A DNA stretch of 64,000 bases from JALZUU01 sp964441245 (GTDB lineage Bacteria; Bacteroidota; Bacteroidia; Chitinophagales; Saprospiraceae). Position 1 is the first letter of the stretch. Each line of letters begins with the position of its first letter. Both the position numbers and the translations under genes were made by a program. Shown here one piece after another: positions 53,652 through 62,868 of the stretch. The stretch is from NCBI GenBank assembly GCA_964441245.1, contig CAYTVR010000008.1, positions 6,270-70,269 of the forward strand, in the 5' to 3' direction. The notes beneath the pieces were generated by a model, which saw only the letters and a program-made list of their open reading frames with translations, did no database searches and was not told where the DNA came from.

Positions 53652-54962
53652 CTAAATTCGTCGGATATTGGCTCCGATGGCATTTAGTCGGCCATCAATG
53701 TTTTGATATCCTCGATCAATTTGATGTATATTTCGAATTGTACTTTTTCCCTTGGCGGAAAGCGCTGCAATTAATAGAGCAACACCTGCACGAATATCTG
53801 GAGAAGTCATTTCAATCCCACGAAGTTGGGTACTTCTATTCATCCCAATAACCGTAGCTCTATGCGGATCACAAAGAATAATTTGAGCACCCATATCAAT
53901 CAATTTATCTACGAAGAACAGACGACTTTCAAACATTTTTTGGTGAACCAAAACACTACCCTTTGCTTGCGTAGCCATCACGACGATAATACTCATCAAA
54001 TCTGGTGTAAAACCAGGCCAAGGAGAATCATAAACCGTCATTATTGAACCATCAATAAAAGTTTGAATTTCATATTTTTTTTGTGAAGGAATATAGATAT
54101 CATCTCCTTTGATTTTAAACTTCACGCCCATTCTGCGAAAGACAGAAAGTGTATTCCCCAGTTCCTTGACCGCAGCATTTTTAATGGTGATCTCCGATTG
54201 AGTCATCGCTGCTAATCCAATAAAACTTCCGATTTCAATAAAATCTGGAAGCAAACGATGTTCTGTTCCTTCTAATGAAGCAACACCTTCAATCACTAAG
54301 AGATTAGAACCGATGCCAGATATTTTTGCCCCCATACGATTCAACATTTTACACAATTGTTGAAGATAGGGTTCACAAGCAGCATTGTATATTTCAGTGA
54401 TGCCCTTAGCCAATACCGCTGCCATCACGATATTGGCAGTTCCTGTTACGGAAATTTCATCCATCAGGATATAAGCTCCTTTTAGTTTTGTGGTCTGAAA
54501 AAAATAAGCATTTTCCTCTTTGCTATACTTAAATTTTGCGTTTAATTTTTCAAGGGCCAATAAGTGAGTATCCAGACGACGTCGACCAATTTTATCACCA
54601 CCAGGTCTAGGAAGATAAGCTTTCTTAAAACGAGCCAACATGGGCCCAATTAACATCACCGAGCCACGAATTCTACTTGCATTGGCTCGAAAATCAGGTG
54701 ATTGAAAATGATCTAAGTTGATGTTTTTAGCATGGAAGGAGTAAGTCCCTTCCCCCATTTTTCTAATTTTTACACCCAGACCTTTTAATAAAGCCATCAA
54801 GCGATTGACATCGAGAATATCTGGAATATTAGAAATAATAATTTTTTGATCAGTGAGTAAAGTCGCACAAAGAATTTGTAAGGCTTCGTTTTTAGCTCCT
54901 TGAGGAACCAATTCTCCTTTGAGTTGACGACCACCAATTACTTCAAAAGAATCCGTTTTCAT
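53652..54962 (-). CDS. murA: UDP-N-acetylglucosamine 1-carboxyvinyltransferase, Asp-type active site
   Basis: First committed step of peptidoglycan synthesis: transfers enolpyruvyl from PEP to UDP-GlcNAc in the cytosol. 436 residues, EPSP-synthase fold, with IEGGxxLxG-like start (FEVIGGRQLKGELVPQGAKNEALQIL) including the catalytic Lys-Asn. The PEP-loop reads RPGGDKIGRRRLDTH near residue 120: the usual catalytic Cys (position 115 in E. coli) is Asp. Asp-type MurA enzymes are active but not alkylated by fosfomycin. Also visible are DFIEIGSFIGLAAM and GFTPDLMS. A strong terminator lies 30 bases upstream of the start, separating it from the DUF4290 gene. Confidence 0.95.
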   Translation of the reverse strand: MKTDSFEVIGGRQLKGELVPQGAKNEALQILCATLLTDQKIIISNIPDILDVNRLMALLKGLGVKIRKMGEGTYSFHAKNINLDHFQSPDFRANASRIRGSVMLIGPMLARFKKAYLPRPGGDKIGRRRLDTHLLALEKLNAKFKYSKEENAYFFQTTKLKGAYILMDEISVTGTANIVMAAVLAKGITEIYNAACEPYLQQLCKMLNRMGAKISGIGSNLLVIEGVASLEGTEHRLLPDFIEIGSFIGLAAMTQSEITIKNAAVKELGNTLSVFRRMGVKFKIKGDDIYIPSQKKYEIQTFIDGSIMTVYDSPWPGFTPDLMSIIVVMATQAKGSVLVHQKMFESRLFFVDKLIDMGAQIILCDPHRATVIGMNRSTQLRGIEMTSPDIRAGVALLIAALSAKGKSTIRNIHQIDRGYQNIDGRLNAIGANIRRI

Positions 54963-54989
54963 TAGAATGTTGTCTGTTTATAAGAATGA

Positions 54990-55031
54990 CAAAAAAATAA
55001 CATCCCTGTAATGTACTAACTGGGATGTTAT
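54990..55031 (-). terminator. Intrinsic terminator just upstream of murA
   Basis: ATAACATCCC (54997-55006) pairs with GGGATGTTAT (55022-55031) and is followed on the minus strand by seven T. It lies between the DUF4290 stop (55060) and the murA start (54962), leaving under 35 bases for a separate murA promoter. Confidence 0.85.
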
Positions 55032-55059
55032 CTTTTGAGTTTTATTAATTTAAAAGCGT

Positions 55060-55773
55060 TTATTTACGTCCTTTATATTTGTTTCGTCCACCACTATGGC
55101 CTCCACCTCTAGAATAGTTCGATTTATTATTAGAACCGTTTCTTCTATTGTTATTCGTCCGACGACGACTGTTATTATTAGAAGACGAACTACCAGAAAG
55201 ATTGTCTAGAGATGTATGATCTTCTACTTTTAATTCTCCATTAGAAAGGGAATGTAAATCGTTTTTTATAATTTCATCACTTACGTAAAGGTCTTTATTC
55301 CACGTTTTGTAAGCTAGTTTCATGTAAGATCCAATCACTGCAATAAAGCCTTGTCGTTTAGGACCTGGCTCCATAGAAAGTGCTTTCTTTATCATCTGTT
55401 GGACATTGTTTCCATAATGACGATATTTTGCATCTGAACGCGGATAAGGAACTTTGTCAGGTTTTCTATACACTTCATCTCTTGTAGGTATTACGCCATC
55501 GGGTGGAATAACATCTAGTTCAAAATCAGCGATTTGATATAAGTGTTTCCAAAGCTTTGCTCTGTAATCCTCAATGTTCCGATTTTGCGGATGCATTTGA
55601 TTCATCAAATCGAGAATTTTTTCAGCGAAAGCATATCTATATTCTTTCTCTTCAATTGTTTTTGCGTATTCTACTAACAATTGAATGTTTCGACCATACT
55701 CAGGCATAATGAGAATATTCCTACTAGAGTTATATTCCATTGTATGCTGTATGTGCTCACTCATGTTTTTCAT
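55060..55773 (-). CDS. DUF4290 family protein with basic Asn/Arg/Gly-rich tail
   Basis: A 237-residue Bacteroidota protein of unknown function, commonly next to murA as here. The folded part spans about 1-170 (MEYNSSRNILIMPEYGRNIQLLVEYAKTIEEKEYRYAFAEKILDLM; FELDVIPPDGVIPTRDE; YPRSDAKYRHYGNNVQQMI). The last 50 residues are low complexity and very basic (SSSSNNNSRRRTNNNRRNG, SGGRNKYKGRK), typical of a nucleic-acid-binding tail. The start may be 55773 or the second Met at 55764. It follows glmS by 70 bases on the same strand. Confidence 0.9.
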   Translation of the reverse strand: MKNMSEHIQHTMEYNSSRNILIMPEYGRNIQLLVEYAKTIEEKEYRYAFAEKILDLMNQMHPQNRNIEDYRAKLWKHLYQIADFELDVIPPDGVIPTRDEVYRKPDKVPYPRSDAKYRHYGNNVQQMIKKALSMEPGPKRQGFIAVIGSYMKLAYKTWNKDLYVSDEIIKNDLHSLSNGELKVEDHTSLDNLSGSSSSNNNSRRRTNNNRRNGSNNKSNYSRGGGHSGGRNKYKGRK

Positions 55774-55843
55774 CGAGTATCGATTGAGTTATGGTCAAAA
55801 CAGGAAGTAGAAGTTTTAACCATAATGGTTTGATTAATTAAGT

Positions 55844-57682
55844 TTATTCGACAGTTACCGATTTAGCCAAGTTACGAGGTTGATCAACATCACAACCACG
55901 CATCAAAGCAATGTGATAAGATAATAATTGTAACGGGATCACTGAAAGTAATGGAGTTAGTGGTTCATCAGTTTCAGGAATTTCAATGGTATAATCTGCG
56001 ATTTCACTGATGACGGTATCTCCTTCATTGACGACAGCGATGACAATACCTTTTCGTGCTTTTACTTCTTGTACATTACTGACAATTTTTTCATAAGCAC
56101 TTTTGTTATTCGCCAATACGATAACAGGCATATTTTCATCAATCAATGCGATCGGACCATGCTTCATTTCTGCAGCAGGATATCCTTCAGCGTGAATATA
56201 AGATATTTCTTTGAGTTTTAGTGCTCCTTCTAAAGCAACAGGGAAATTATATCCTCTTCCTAGGTATAAAGCATTATTAGCGTCTTTAATTTCGCCCGCA
56301 ATGAATTCAATTTGATCATTTTTCTTCATGATCTCAGCTACCTTTTCAGGAATTCTTTCTAACTCATCCAATAATTGTAAATAGTAAGAACGAGGAATAG
56401 TTCCTTTTTTGTAACCAATATAAAGGGCTAAAATAGTTAGTAGGGTTACCTGTCCGGTAAACGCTTTAGTACTCGCTACTCCAATTTCAGGACCGGCATG
56501 AATGTAAGATCCAGCATCGGTGATTCGAGCAATAGAAGAACCTACAGCATTAACAATACCATAGATTAAGGCCCCTTTTTCTTTAGCTAATTCTAATGCA
56601 GCAAGTGTATCCGCCGTTTCTCCAGATTGAGATAAAGCGATCACTACATCATCCGAATTAATGATTGGATTTCGGTAACGAAGTTCAGAGGCATATTCTA
56701 CTTCTACAGGGATACGAGCTAGTTCTTCTAAAAGATATTCTCCGATCAAACCAGCATGCCAAGAAGTACCACAAGCTGCTACGATAAATCTTTTAGCATT
56801 AAAAATTCTATCTTCAACAGATTCTGCACCACCAACTTTGATCCAACCTTCCGCAGCATTGACTCGACCAGCCATACAGTTTTTAATGGAGATAGGTTGT
56901 TCGTGGATTTCTTTTAACATGAAATGATCATAGTCACCTTTTTCCATCATCTCGATTTTCATTTCGAGTTGTTGAACAAAAGGAGTTTGAATTTCATTAC
57001 CGATGGTTTTGATAGTCAAATTACCATCTCTATCAACCACACCAATTTCTTCATCATTTAGGAATACCACCTTTTTGGTATGTTCAATAATTGGAGTAGG
57101 ATCAGAGGCAATGAAGAACTCATTTTCTCCAATACCAATAACCAAAGGACTTGCTTTACGGGCAACTACAAGTTTGTCTGGATTCATTTTATCCATCACG
57201 ACTATTGCATACGCACCAACAACTTTTGTCAGAGCTACTCTAACAGCTTCTTCTAAAGGAAGACTATCTCTAGTCTGAATAGCCTCGATTAAGTGAACGA
57301 GTACTTCCGTGTCTGTTTGACTTTTAAATTCATGTCCTTCTCGAATCAATGCTTTTTTGAGGACCGCATAATTCTCAATAATTCCATTATGAATCAAGGA
57401 CAATCGACCGTTACCAGAGGTATGAGGATGTGCATTGATATCATCGGGTTTTCCATGGGTCGCCCATCGAGTATGGCCGATACCTATTGTTCCTGAGATA
57501 TTTTTATCCTTTGAATAATTAACGAGGTCTTGCACTTTTCCTTTACGTTTGTAAACGTGCATATCGTCGTCAAATAGAGCGATTCCTGAGCTATCATAAC
57601 CTCGATATTCCAATCGTTTTAAAGCATTGATAAGAATAGGGTATGCTTGTTTTTCGCCAATGTATCCGATTATTCCACACAT
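55844..57682 (-). CDS. glmS: Glutamine--fructose-6-phosphate aminotransferase (isomerising)
   Basis: Makes glucosamine-6-phosphate for peptidoglycan and LPS from Fru-6-P and Gln. 612 residues. N-terminal class II glutaminase domain starts CGIIGYIGEKQA with Cys1 as nucleophile after Met removal; also GIGHTRWATHGKP and HNGIIENY. Two SIS isomerase domains follow (AACGTSWHAG, ALSQSGETADTLAALE; YLGRGYNFPVALEGALKLKEISYIHAEGYPAAEMKHGPIALI). It ends DQPRNLAKSVTVE, the family C-terminus. The DUF4270 gene is 19 bases upstream, so they are co-transcribed. No glmS ribozyme is expected in this phylum and none was seen. Confidence 0.97.
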   Translation of the reverse strand: MCGIIGYIGEKQAYPILINALKRLEYRGYDSSGIALFDDDMHVYKRKGKVQDLVNYSKDKNISGTIGIGHTRWATHGKPDDINAHPHTSGNGRLSLIHNGIIENYAVLKKALIREGHEFKSQTDTEVLVHLIEAIQTRDSLPLEEAVRVALTKVVGAYAIVVMDKMNPDKLVVARKASPLVIGIGENEFFIASDPTPIIEHTKKVVFLNDEEIGVVDRDGNLTIKTIGNEIQTPFVQQLEMKIEMMEKGDYDHFMLKEIHEQPISIKNCMAGRVNAAEGWIKVGGAESVEDRIFNAKRFIVAACGTSWHAGLIGEYLLEELARIPVEVEYASELRYRNPIINSDDVVIALSQSGETADTLAALELAKEKGALIYGIVNAVGSSIARITDAGSYIHAGPEIGVASTKAFTGQVTLLTILALYIGYKKGTIPRSYYLQLLDELERIPEKVAEIMKKNDQIEFIAGEIKDANNALYLGRGYNFPVALEGALKLKEISYIHAEGYPAAEMKHGPIALIDENMPVIVLANNKSAYEKIVSNVQEVKARKGIVIAVVNEGDTVISEIADYTIEIPETDEPLTPLLSVIPLQLLSYHIALMRGCDVDQPRNLAKSVTVE

Positions 57683-57701
57683 GATTTGGGTGATTTCGTG
57701 A

Positions 57702-59093
57702 TTAATTTAAATTAGTGTATGTTAATTTTAATTTTGCTGGATATTGGGGATGTTCAGCCCCATAAAGAATGACTCCGTTGGCCTTTTCATGTTTGGGATA
57801 AACACTGATGTAAAAGGTTGAGGAGTCTGTATCTCCGTCTATAATACGTTGTAATTCAGCGGAAATATTCATGCTATAGGTTTGTACTCCATTTGCTTCT
57901 TCTGGGCTTCCGCCAAAAAAATCAAACAAACCGATACTTGCGTTTACACGAGCAGATGCGAAGTTAACATCTGATATTACGGAAAATTCCCCATTCTCGT
58001 TGCGTTGAGACAAAACAATTTGCTCTGGAGGAGGAAAAAGATTCATATCCTGCTGATTGGCAACCGTAAATTCTAACTCTGCCTTATTGACTGCAATTTG
58101 ATCTCGAAAGGCATCAGCATAGGGAATATCGACCTTGATATAAGGTCCAGCCATTCCTTGTAAGTATAAAATAGAATCTCCAGTTGCAGGATTACTAATC
58201 GCAGAACTTACCGTAGGAGATAGCTCGGTTTTAAATGTACTTAAACGAGTACTAAGCCCCGTGACTCTAAATTGATATTGGGCTCTTTTTTCTGGGTTAG
58301 CTTCCTCATGAAAATAAATCGTGATACCACTAGTAGATGAAAAAAGATTAAAACTCAACATCGAATTAGTGTTCATTAAGTCTTTAATATAGAGACCCTT
58401 GAAAATAGGTAAAAATGCATCATTGGTGCCCAAAGATTCATTATCAATAGCAAGTAACTCCTTTCCAAGCGTCGTATCCAAGGTGATTCTAAGGTGTGGA
58501 GCTAATGTTCTCTCAATCACAGCAGAACTGTCACCTGCGAATCTATATTCTTTTACCATAAGGCTATCTGAGATCCTAGGGATAAACTGAGCAGTTCCTA
58601 TAGGTGTAGTCCCTACTTGGTAGCTTTGATCAGAATTATAATTCAGGTCTAGATCAGTACCTAAGTCTTCAGTGATTCTATAAACCTCAAATTCATGCAT
58701 TTCCTCAATATCTCCATAAATACCCGAGCTATCATAAACCATTGATAATACCAGTGAATCAAGTACTAATCCTTCAAAGTTTGGAGATAAATTTTGATCA
58801 ACACGAAATTGAGCATAAATGCTTGATTCTGTTGTACCGAAGATAGGGTCTGTAAAATTGCTACAGAGGTGTCTAATATAACTTTCAATTCTAGCTTCTT
58901 GAGGAACAGGGGCATATACTTTTATACTATTTTCTTTATGTGTACTAGTAACAAGAGTTATGGTATCGGTGAAATTAATACTTGCTTGATCTTGCTCTAA
59001 TAAATCAGCTCCAATGGTGGTAGACTTGGTGCAAGAGACGATTGTAAGCGTCATTGCGAAGAACACAAAAAGTGCTTGTGCAATTATTTTCAT
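57702..59093 (-). CDS. DUF4270 family lipoprotein
   Basis: A 463-residue outer-surface or periplasmic lipoprotein. Start at 59093 (MKIIAQALFVFFAMTLTIVSCTKST), which gives a lipobox ending SC; the extension upstream breaks it. Family signatures: TTIGADLLEQDQASINFTDTI, EARIESYIRHLCSNFTDPIFGTTESSIYAQFR and a C-terminal YGAEHPQYPAKLKLTYT. DUF4270 genes are regularly placed with glmS and a GT5-like gene in Bacteroidota; the function is unknown but the context points to envelope polysaccharide. A terminator separates it from the GT5-like gene upstream. Confidence 0.92.
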   Translation of the reverse strand: MKIIAQALFVFFAMTLTIVSCTKSTTIGADLLEQDQASINFTDTITLVTSTHKENSIKVYAPVPQEARIESYIRHLCSNFTDPIFGTTESSIYAQFRVDQNLSPNFEGLVLDSLVLSMVYDSSGIYGDIEEMHEFEVYRITEDLGTDLDLNYNSDQSYQVGTTPIGTAQFIPRISDSLMVKEYRFAGDSSAVIERTLAPHLRITLDTTLGKELLAIDNESLGTNDAFLPIFKGLYIKDLMNTNSMLSFNLFSSTSGITIYFHEEANPEKRAQYQFRVTGLSTRLSTFKTELSPTVSSAISNPATGDSILYLQGMAGPYIKVDIPYADAFRDQIAVNKAELEFTVANQQDMNLFPPPEQIVLSQRNENGEFSVISDVNFASARVNASIGLFDFFGGSPEEANGVQTYSMNISAELQRIIDGDTDSSTFYISVYPKHEKANGVILYGAEHPQYPAKLKLTYTNLN

Positions 59094-59243
59094 TCTAATT
59101 AAATTAAAAATTATAGATTTATTAAGAAAACGATAAAATGAGGAAAGCATTGTAAATAATAAAAAACATAACAAAAAAATTATGCTTTCTAATAATTTTA
59201 ATAAGGTCTAGGGCTAAAGTGGATTGGTCCTAAGGATATGAAA

Positions 59244-59291
59244 AATAAATACTAGCATCAATTTTATTATTTATCAATGTTAGTATTTATT
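59244..59291 (-). terminator. Terminator between the GT5-like gene and DUF4270
   Basis: AATAAATACTAGCAT (59244-59258) pairs with ATGTTAGTATTTATT (59277-59291), 15 bp with one G-T. On the minus strand five T follow. The stem is A+T rich, so it may be leaky. Confidence 0.65.
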
Positions 59292-59302
59292 ATTGAGAAT
59301 AA

Positions 59303-60127
59303 CTACTCAACTTCTTGTTCTAAAAGCGAATGATAGAACTCTAAGTAAGCAGAAAGATATTCTTCAGGACTCTTAAAGTCAAGTACAGGCTTATCAGCAC
59401 CAGCTAGCATTTCACCAGAGATAGCGTCCAAATTAGCTGAGCCACTGATGACTGCATCTGAAAACGCAAAAGCTCCTTGGTGTAAATTGATATTAGCACC
59501 GTCTTTATAAGCAATCAAATCGTCTGGTTCTAAATTATTGATAGATGCTTTTTCTGTAAACTCTTCTGAAAACGCTTTTTTCAAGGTTTTTTCATAAAGA
59601 GAATAAATGATCTTAGAATTTTGGAAAATTGGTTCTGTCTTATAAGCTGTCTTCAAATATAGTGGGATCAAGCTAGTCATCCAACCATGACAGTGAATAA
59701 TATCTGGTGCCCATCCAAATTTCTTAACAGTTTCAATAACTCCTTTACAGAAAAAGATCATTCTGTCTGCATTGTCTTCGAAAGGTTGACCTTTGTCATC
59801 TTCAAAGACAGACTTTCTTCGGAAGAAATCCTCGTTGTCTAAAAAATATACCTGCATTCGAGCTCCAGGTAAGGAAGCCACTTTGATAATTAAAGGATAA
59901 TCATCATCGTCAACAATGATATTCATCCCTGAAAGGCGCACGACTTCGTGTAGTCGGTGTCTTCGTTCGTTTATAGTGCCATAACGGGGCATCAGTACTC
60001 TGATCTCCATCCCGTTTTCTTGAATATATTGAGGTAGTTTTCTCGCTATCTCAGCTATTTCAGAGAGTGCCGTATAAGGCTCCATCTCCTGTGTAACTAT
60101 CAATACTTTCTTCTTATCCATATACAC
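59303..60127 (-). CDS. Half-length GT5 (glycogen/starch synthase N-domain) protein
   Basis: A 274-residue protein equal to the N-terminal Rossmann half of glycogen synthase. Family features: KVLIVTQEMEPYTALSEIAEIARKLPQ, VLMPRYGTINERRHRLHEV, DNADRMIFFCKGVIETVKKFGWAPDIIHCHGWMTSLIPLYLKT. The ADP-glucose motif K-x-G-G-L is missing (PYTALSE instead), and the whole C-terminal GT-B domain is absent, so synthase activity is doubtful. Such short forms recur next to panC and DUF4270 in Bacteroidota. The start could be the third residue (60121). Divergent from panC across 207 bases. Confidence 0.88.
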   Translation of the reverse strand: MYMDKKKVLIVTQEMEPYTALSEIAEIARKLPQYIQENGMEIRVLMPRYGTINERRHRLHEVVRLSGMNIIVDDDDYPLIIKVASLPGARMQVYFLDNEDFFRRKSVFEDDKGQPFEDNADRMIFFCKGVIETVKKFGWAPDIIHCHGWMTSLIPLYLKTAYKTEPIFQNSKIIYSLYEKTLKKAFSEEFTEKASINNLEPDDLIAYKDGANINLHQGAFAFSDAVISGSANLDAISGEMLAGADKPVLDFKSPEEYLSAYLEFYHSLLEQEVE

Positions 60128-60334
60128 ATTAAATTTTAAAAAATATAAAAATGTTCGCCTTCAATGAACTAGTTCGCAAATTTAGTAAAAAAATAGGACT
60201 TTTCTTATTCTTATCCCTTCTTAATCCTTAAGGTCTTGTTAAGAAAAAGACCTATATTGGACCTTTTTATAGATTTATAAAACCTTCATTTTAAAACTTT
60301 GAAGGCCACTTCACCAACAAATAAAAGCTTGTCA

Positions 60335-61189
60335 ATGTTCCTGTTTAAAAAAGTCAAAGACCTGCAACAGCACTTAGAAACGGTTCGGAATAATGGGGGA
60401 ATTATTGGTTTCGTACCTACTATGGGGGCCTTACATGAAGGGCATTTATCCCTTATTCAACAGGCAAATGACCATACGGATTGTGCTGTAGCAAGTATTT
60501 TTGTCAATCCAACCCAATTTAACGACGTTTCTGACCTTGATAAATATCCTCGAACAACCAGTGCTGATATTGAAATGTTGTCTTCTGCTGACAACAATAT
60601 CCTTTTTTTACCTCCAGTAAATGAAGTTTACCCTAAAGGCTTAGAGACCAAACTTTCTTTAGATTTTGGAAACTTGGCTACAGTTATGGAGGGAGAATTT
60701 CGGCCAGGTCATTTTGATGGAATGGCACAGGTTGTCAATCGATTATTGGATATCGTTCAACCTCATCAGTTATTTATGGGGCAAAAAGATTTTCAGCAAT
60801 TGACTATTGTCAGAAGTATGCTGCGTCAGCTCAATTCTTCAATTGAGTTGAAAATGTGCCCGATTATTAGAGAAGAGGATGGTTTAGCAATGAGTTCTCG
60901 CAATAGACGGCTTCCTGAGGATCATCGTAAAAAAGCCATTCTTTTAAGTCAAACTTTACAAATGGCCAGACAAATGATGGATAGCCGTAGTCCTGATGAA
61001 GTGACAAAGTTCGCTATGGAAAAACTAGATGCGCCTGATTTCAAACCAGAATATTTTTCAATTGTAGATGGAATTACTTTACAACCAGTAAAACGTTTTG
61101 AAGATTCAGAATTTATCGTGGCATGTACTGCAGTTTGGTTGGGAGAGGTTCGATTAATTGATAATTTAGTTTTCAAAGAAAAGTTATAA
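60335..61189 (+). CDS. panC: Pantothenate synthetase
   Basis: ATP-dependent ligation of pantoate and beta-alanine in the coenzyme A pathway. 284 residues from the ATG at 60335 (MFLFKKVKDLQQHLE); a TTG further upstream would add 12 non-conserved residues. Motifs: GFVPTMGALHEGHLSLI (HIGH-type), SIFVNPTQFN, PGHFDGMAQVV, LFMGQKDFQQLTIV and AMSSRNRRL (KMSKS-like). All binding residues look intact. It is followed by panD at 177 bases, so the two make beta-alanine and use it. Confidence 0.97.
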   Translation: MFLFKKVKDLQQHLETVRNNGGIIGFVPTMGALHEGHLSLIQQANDHTDCAVASIFVNPTQFNDVSDLDKYPRTTSADIEMLSSADNNILFLPPVNEVYPKGLETKLSLDFGNLATVMEGEFRPGHFDGMAQVVNRLLDIVQPHQLFMGQKDFQQLTIVRSMLRQLNSSIELKMCPIIREEDGLAMSSRNRRLPEDHRKKAILLSQTLQMARQMMDSRSPDEVTKFAMEKLDAPDFKPEYFSIVDGITLQPVKRFEDSEFIVACTAVWLGEVRLIDNLVFKEKL

Positions 61190-61352
61190 AACAGATTAAA
61201 ATGAGTAGTGAAAAGTATTGATTTTATCAATTGATACCCTTTAAATGGTAATATATGTATAATTTAAATTTTTAATATTATTTTGCAAATGCCATTTTGA
61301 AACAAATTATCTACTTGTTGACGGATCTTTTCTCGCCTTTTACAGAATTTTG

Positions 61353-61360
61353 TATTTTTG
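61353..61360 (+). promoter_or_regulatory. Minus-7-like TATTTTTG immediately before panD
   Basis: TAnnTTTG match only 5 bases upstream of the ATG at 61366. If used, the panD mRNA would be nearly leaderless. No TTG at the standard distance, so support is modest. Confidence 0.35.
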
Positions 61361-61365
61361 TTGCC

Positions 61366-61713
61366 ATGATGATACAACGATTTAAATCCAAAATACATAG
61401 AGCAACGGTAACAGAAGCTAATCTCAATTATGTGGGGAGCATCACTATTGATGAAGACTTAATGGATGCGGCTAATATTATAGAAGGTGAGCGTGTTCAG
61501 ATTGTAAATAACAATAATGGAGAACGATTAGAAACCTACGTTATTACAGGCGAAAGAAACTCAGGAGTTATTTGTCTTAATGGAGCCGCTGCTCGTAAAG
61601 TTGCGGTTGGTGATATCGTGATTATCATTGCTTATGGTTTGATGACAATTGAAGAAGCAAAAAAATTCAAACCAACGACCATCATGCCCGACGATGAGAA
61701 TCGACTCGTATAA
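61366..61713 (+). CDS. panD: Aspartate 1-decarboxylase
   Basis: Pyruvoyl enzyme making beta-alanine from aspartate. 115 residues from the ATG at 61366 (MMIQRFKSKIHRATVTEANLNYVGSITID). The self-cleavage site Gly-Ser is in YVGSITID, so Ser becomes the pyruvoyl group. The conserved tail GAAARKVAVGDIVIIIAYGLM is present. An in-frame extension upstream to a TTG lacks family similarity. Together with panC it forms a pantothenate pair, though each may have its own promoter. Confidence 0.96.
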   Translation: MMIQRFKSKIHRATVTEANLNYVGSITIDEDLMDAANIIEGERVQIVNNNNGERLETYVITGERNSGVICLNGAAARKVAVGDIVIIIAYGLMTIEEAKKFKPTTIMPDDENRLV

Positions 61714-61795
61714 TATTTTATCTTTGTGGCGATTCCTTCAAAAGAAGGAATTTAAACTTTGAAGTTTCTTAAAACTTCTTTATTAAACGAGTGGT

Positions 61796-62857
61796 TTGAA
61801 AACATACCTGATTAATTTTCTCAAATTTTCACTTTTCCTAGGAGTGGGCTTAGTCATTCTTTATTTGGTTTATCAAAAACAGGATGCGGCCTATCAAGAA
61901 GATTGCCTTCTCAAGAATATTCCTGCTGCTGATTGTAGTTTAATTCAAAAAGTAGTAGACGACTTTAAAGTGGTCAATTATGCTTGGATCGGTTTAGTAC
62001 TGTTGTTATTTAGTTTAAGCAATATCAGCAGAGCTATTCGCTGGGGGATGTTACAACAAAGCTTGGGTTATCAACCTAGACTGATCAATAACTTCTTTTC
62101 GGTGATGTTGGGCTACTTTGCCAATTTAGGATTACCACGGTTAGGAGAGATCATTCGTGCGGGAACCATTTCAAAATATGAAAATATTCCTATAGAAAAA
62201 GTAGTCGGAACTGTAGTGGTCGATCGGACCTTGGATGTCATTTGCTTGTTACTAGTTATTGGACTAGCGGTTTTATTAGAGTTTGATACGGTCGTTCGAT
62301 ATTTACAAGAATTATCACAATTGAAAGATAAAGGAATGGCCATGTTGGGTTTAGTCGGCGTACTTGGAGTTTTACTTGGCTTCGTTTATTTGTTTCGTGC
62401 GAGAATCGAACAAACAAAAATCTATAAAAAGGTGGTGGATCTTTTAAAAGGATTATGGGAAGGAATAAAAACTGTAGCCAATATTAAAAATCCGGGTTGG
62501 TTTCTTTTTCATACCGTCAATATTTGGTTCATGTATTTTGCGATGACCTATGTTTGTTTTTTTGCTTTTGAACCGACGGCGCACCTTTCTCCTAAAGTGG
62601 GTTTGATGGCATTCGTTGTAGGTGCTATTGCTATTACGATCCCCTCTCCAGGAGGAATGGGAACGTATCATCTCTTAGTCACGAGTCTATTAACGCTTTA
62701 TGGAATTGCAGAAGCAGATGCCTTTTCTTTTTCCAATATTCTTTTCTTTTCTGTCCAATTAGGCATCAATGTAGTACTGGGAATTATTGCTTTGATTGTA
62801 TTACCTATTTTTAATAGAAATTATAAACCGAAACCTGTTCAAATAAATAGCCTGTAA
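61796..62857 (+). CDS. Lysylphosphatidylglycerol synthase TM-region/UPF0104 membrane protein
   Basis: A 353-residue inner-membrane protein with about eight helices, of the LPG_synthase_TM (UPF0104/AglD-like) family. TTG start at 61796 (KTYLINFLKFSLFLGVGLVILYLV). Conserved features: SNISRAIRWGMLQQSLGY, GYFANLGLPRLGEIIRAGTISKYENIPIEKVVGTVVVDRTLDVICLL, and near the C-terminus ITIPSPGGMGTYHLLVTSLL. The catalytic domain of MprF is missing, so a lipid flippase role is likely but the substrate is unknown. It follows panD by 82 bases and is 11 bases before the GNAT gene. Confidence 0.9.
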   Translation: MKTYLINFLKFSLFLGVGLVILYLVYQKQDAAYQEDCLLKNIPAADCSLIQKVVDDFKVVNYAWIGLVLLLFSLSNISRAIRWGMLQQSLGYQPRLINNFFSVMLGYFANLGLPRLGEIIRAGTISKYENIPIEKVVGTVVVDRTLDVICLLLVIGLAVLLEFDTVVRYLQELSQLKDKGMAMLGLVGVLGVLLGFVYLFRARIEQTKIYKKVVDLLKGLWEGIKTVANIKNPGWFLFHTVNIWFMYFAMTYVCFFAFEPTAHLSPKVGLMAFVVGAIAITIPSPGGMGTYHLLVTSLLTLYGIAEADAFSFSNILFFSVQLGINVVLGIIALIVLPIFNRNYKPKPVQINSL

Positions 62858-62868
62858 TCGAAAAAATT

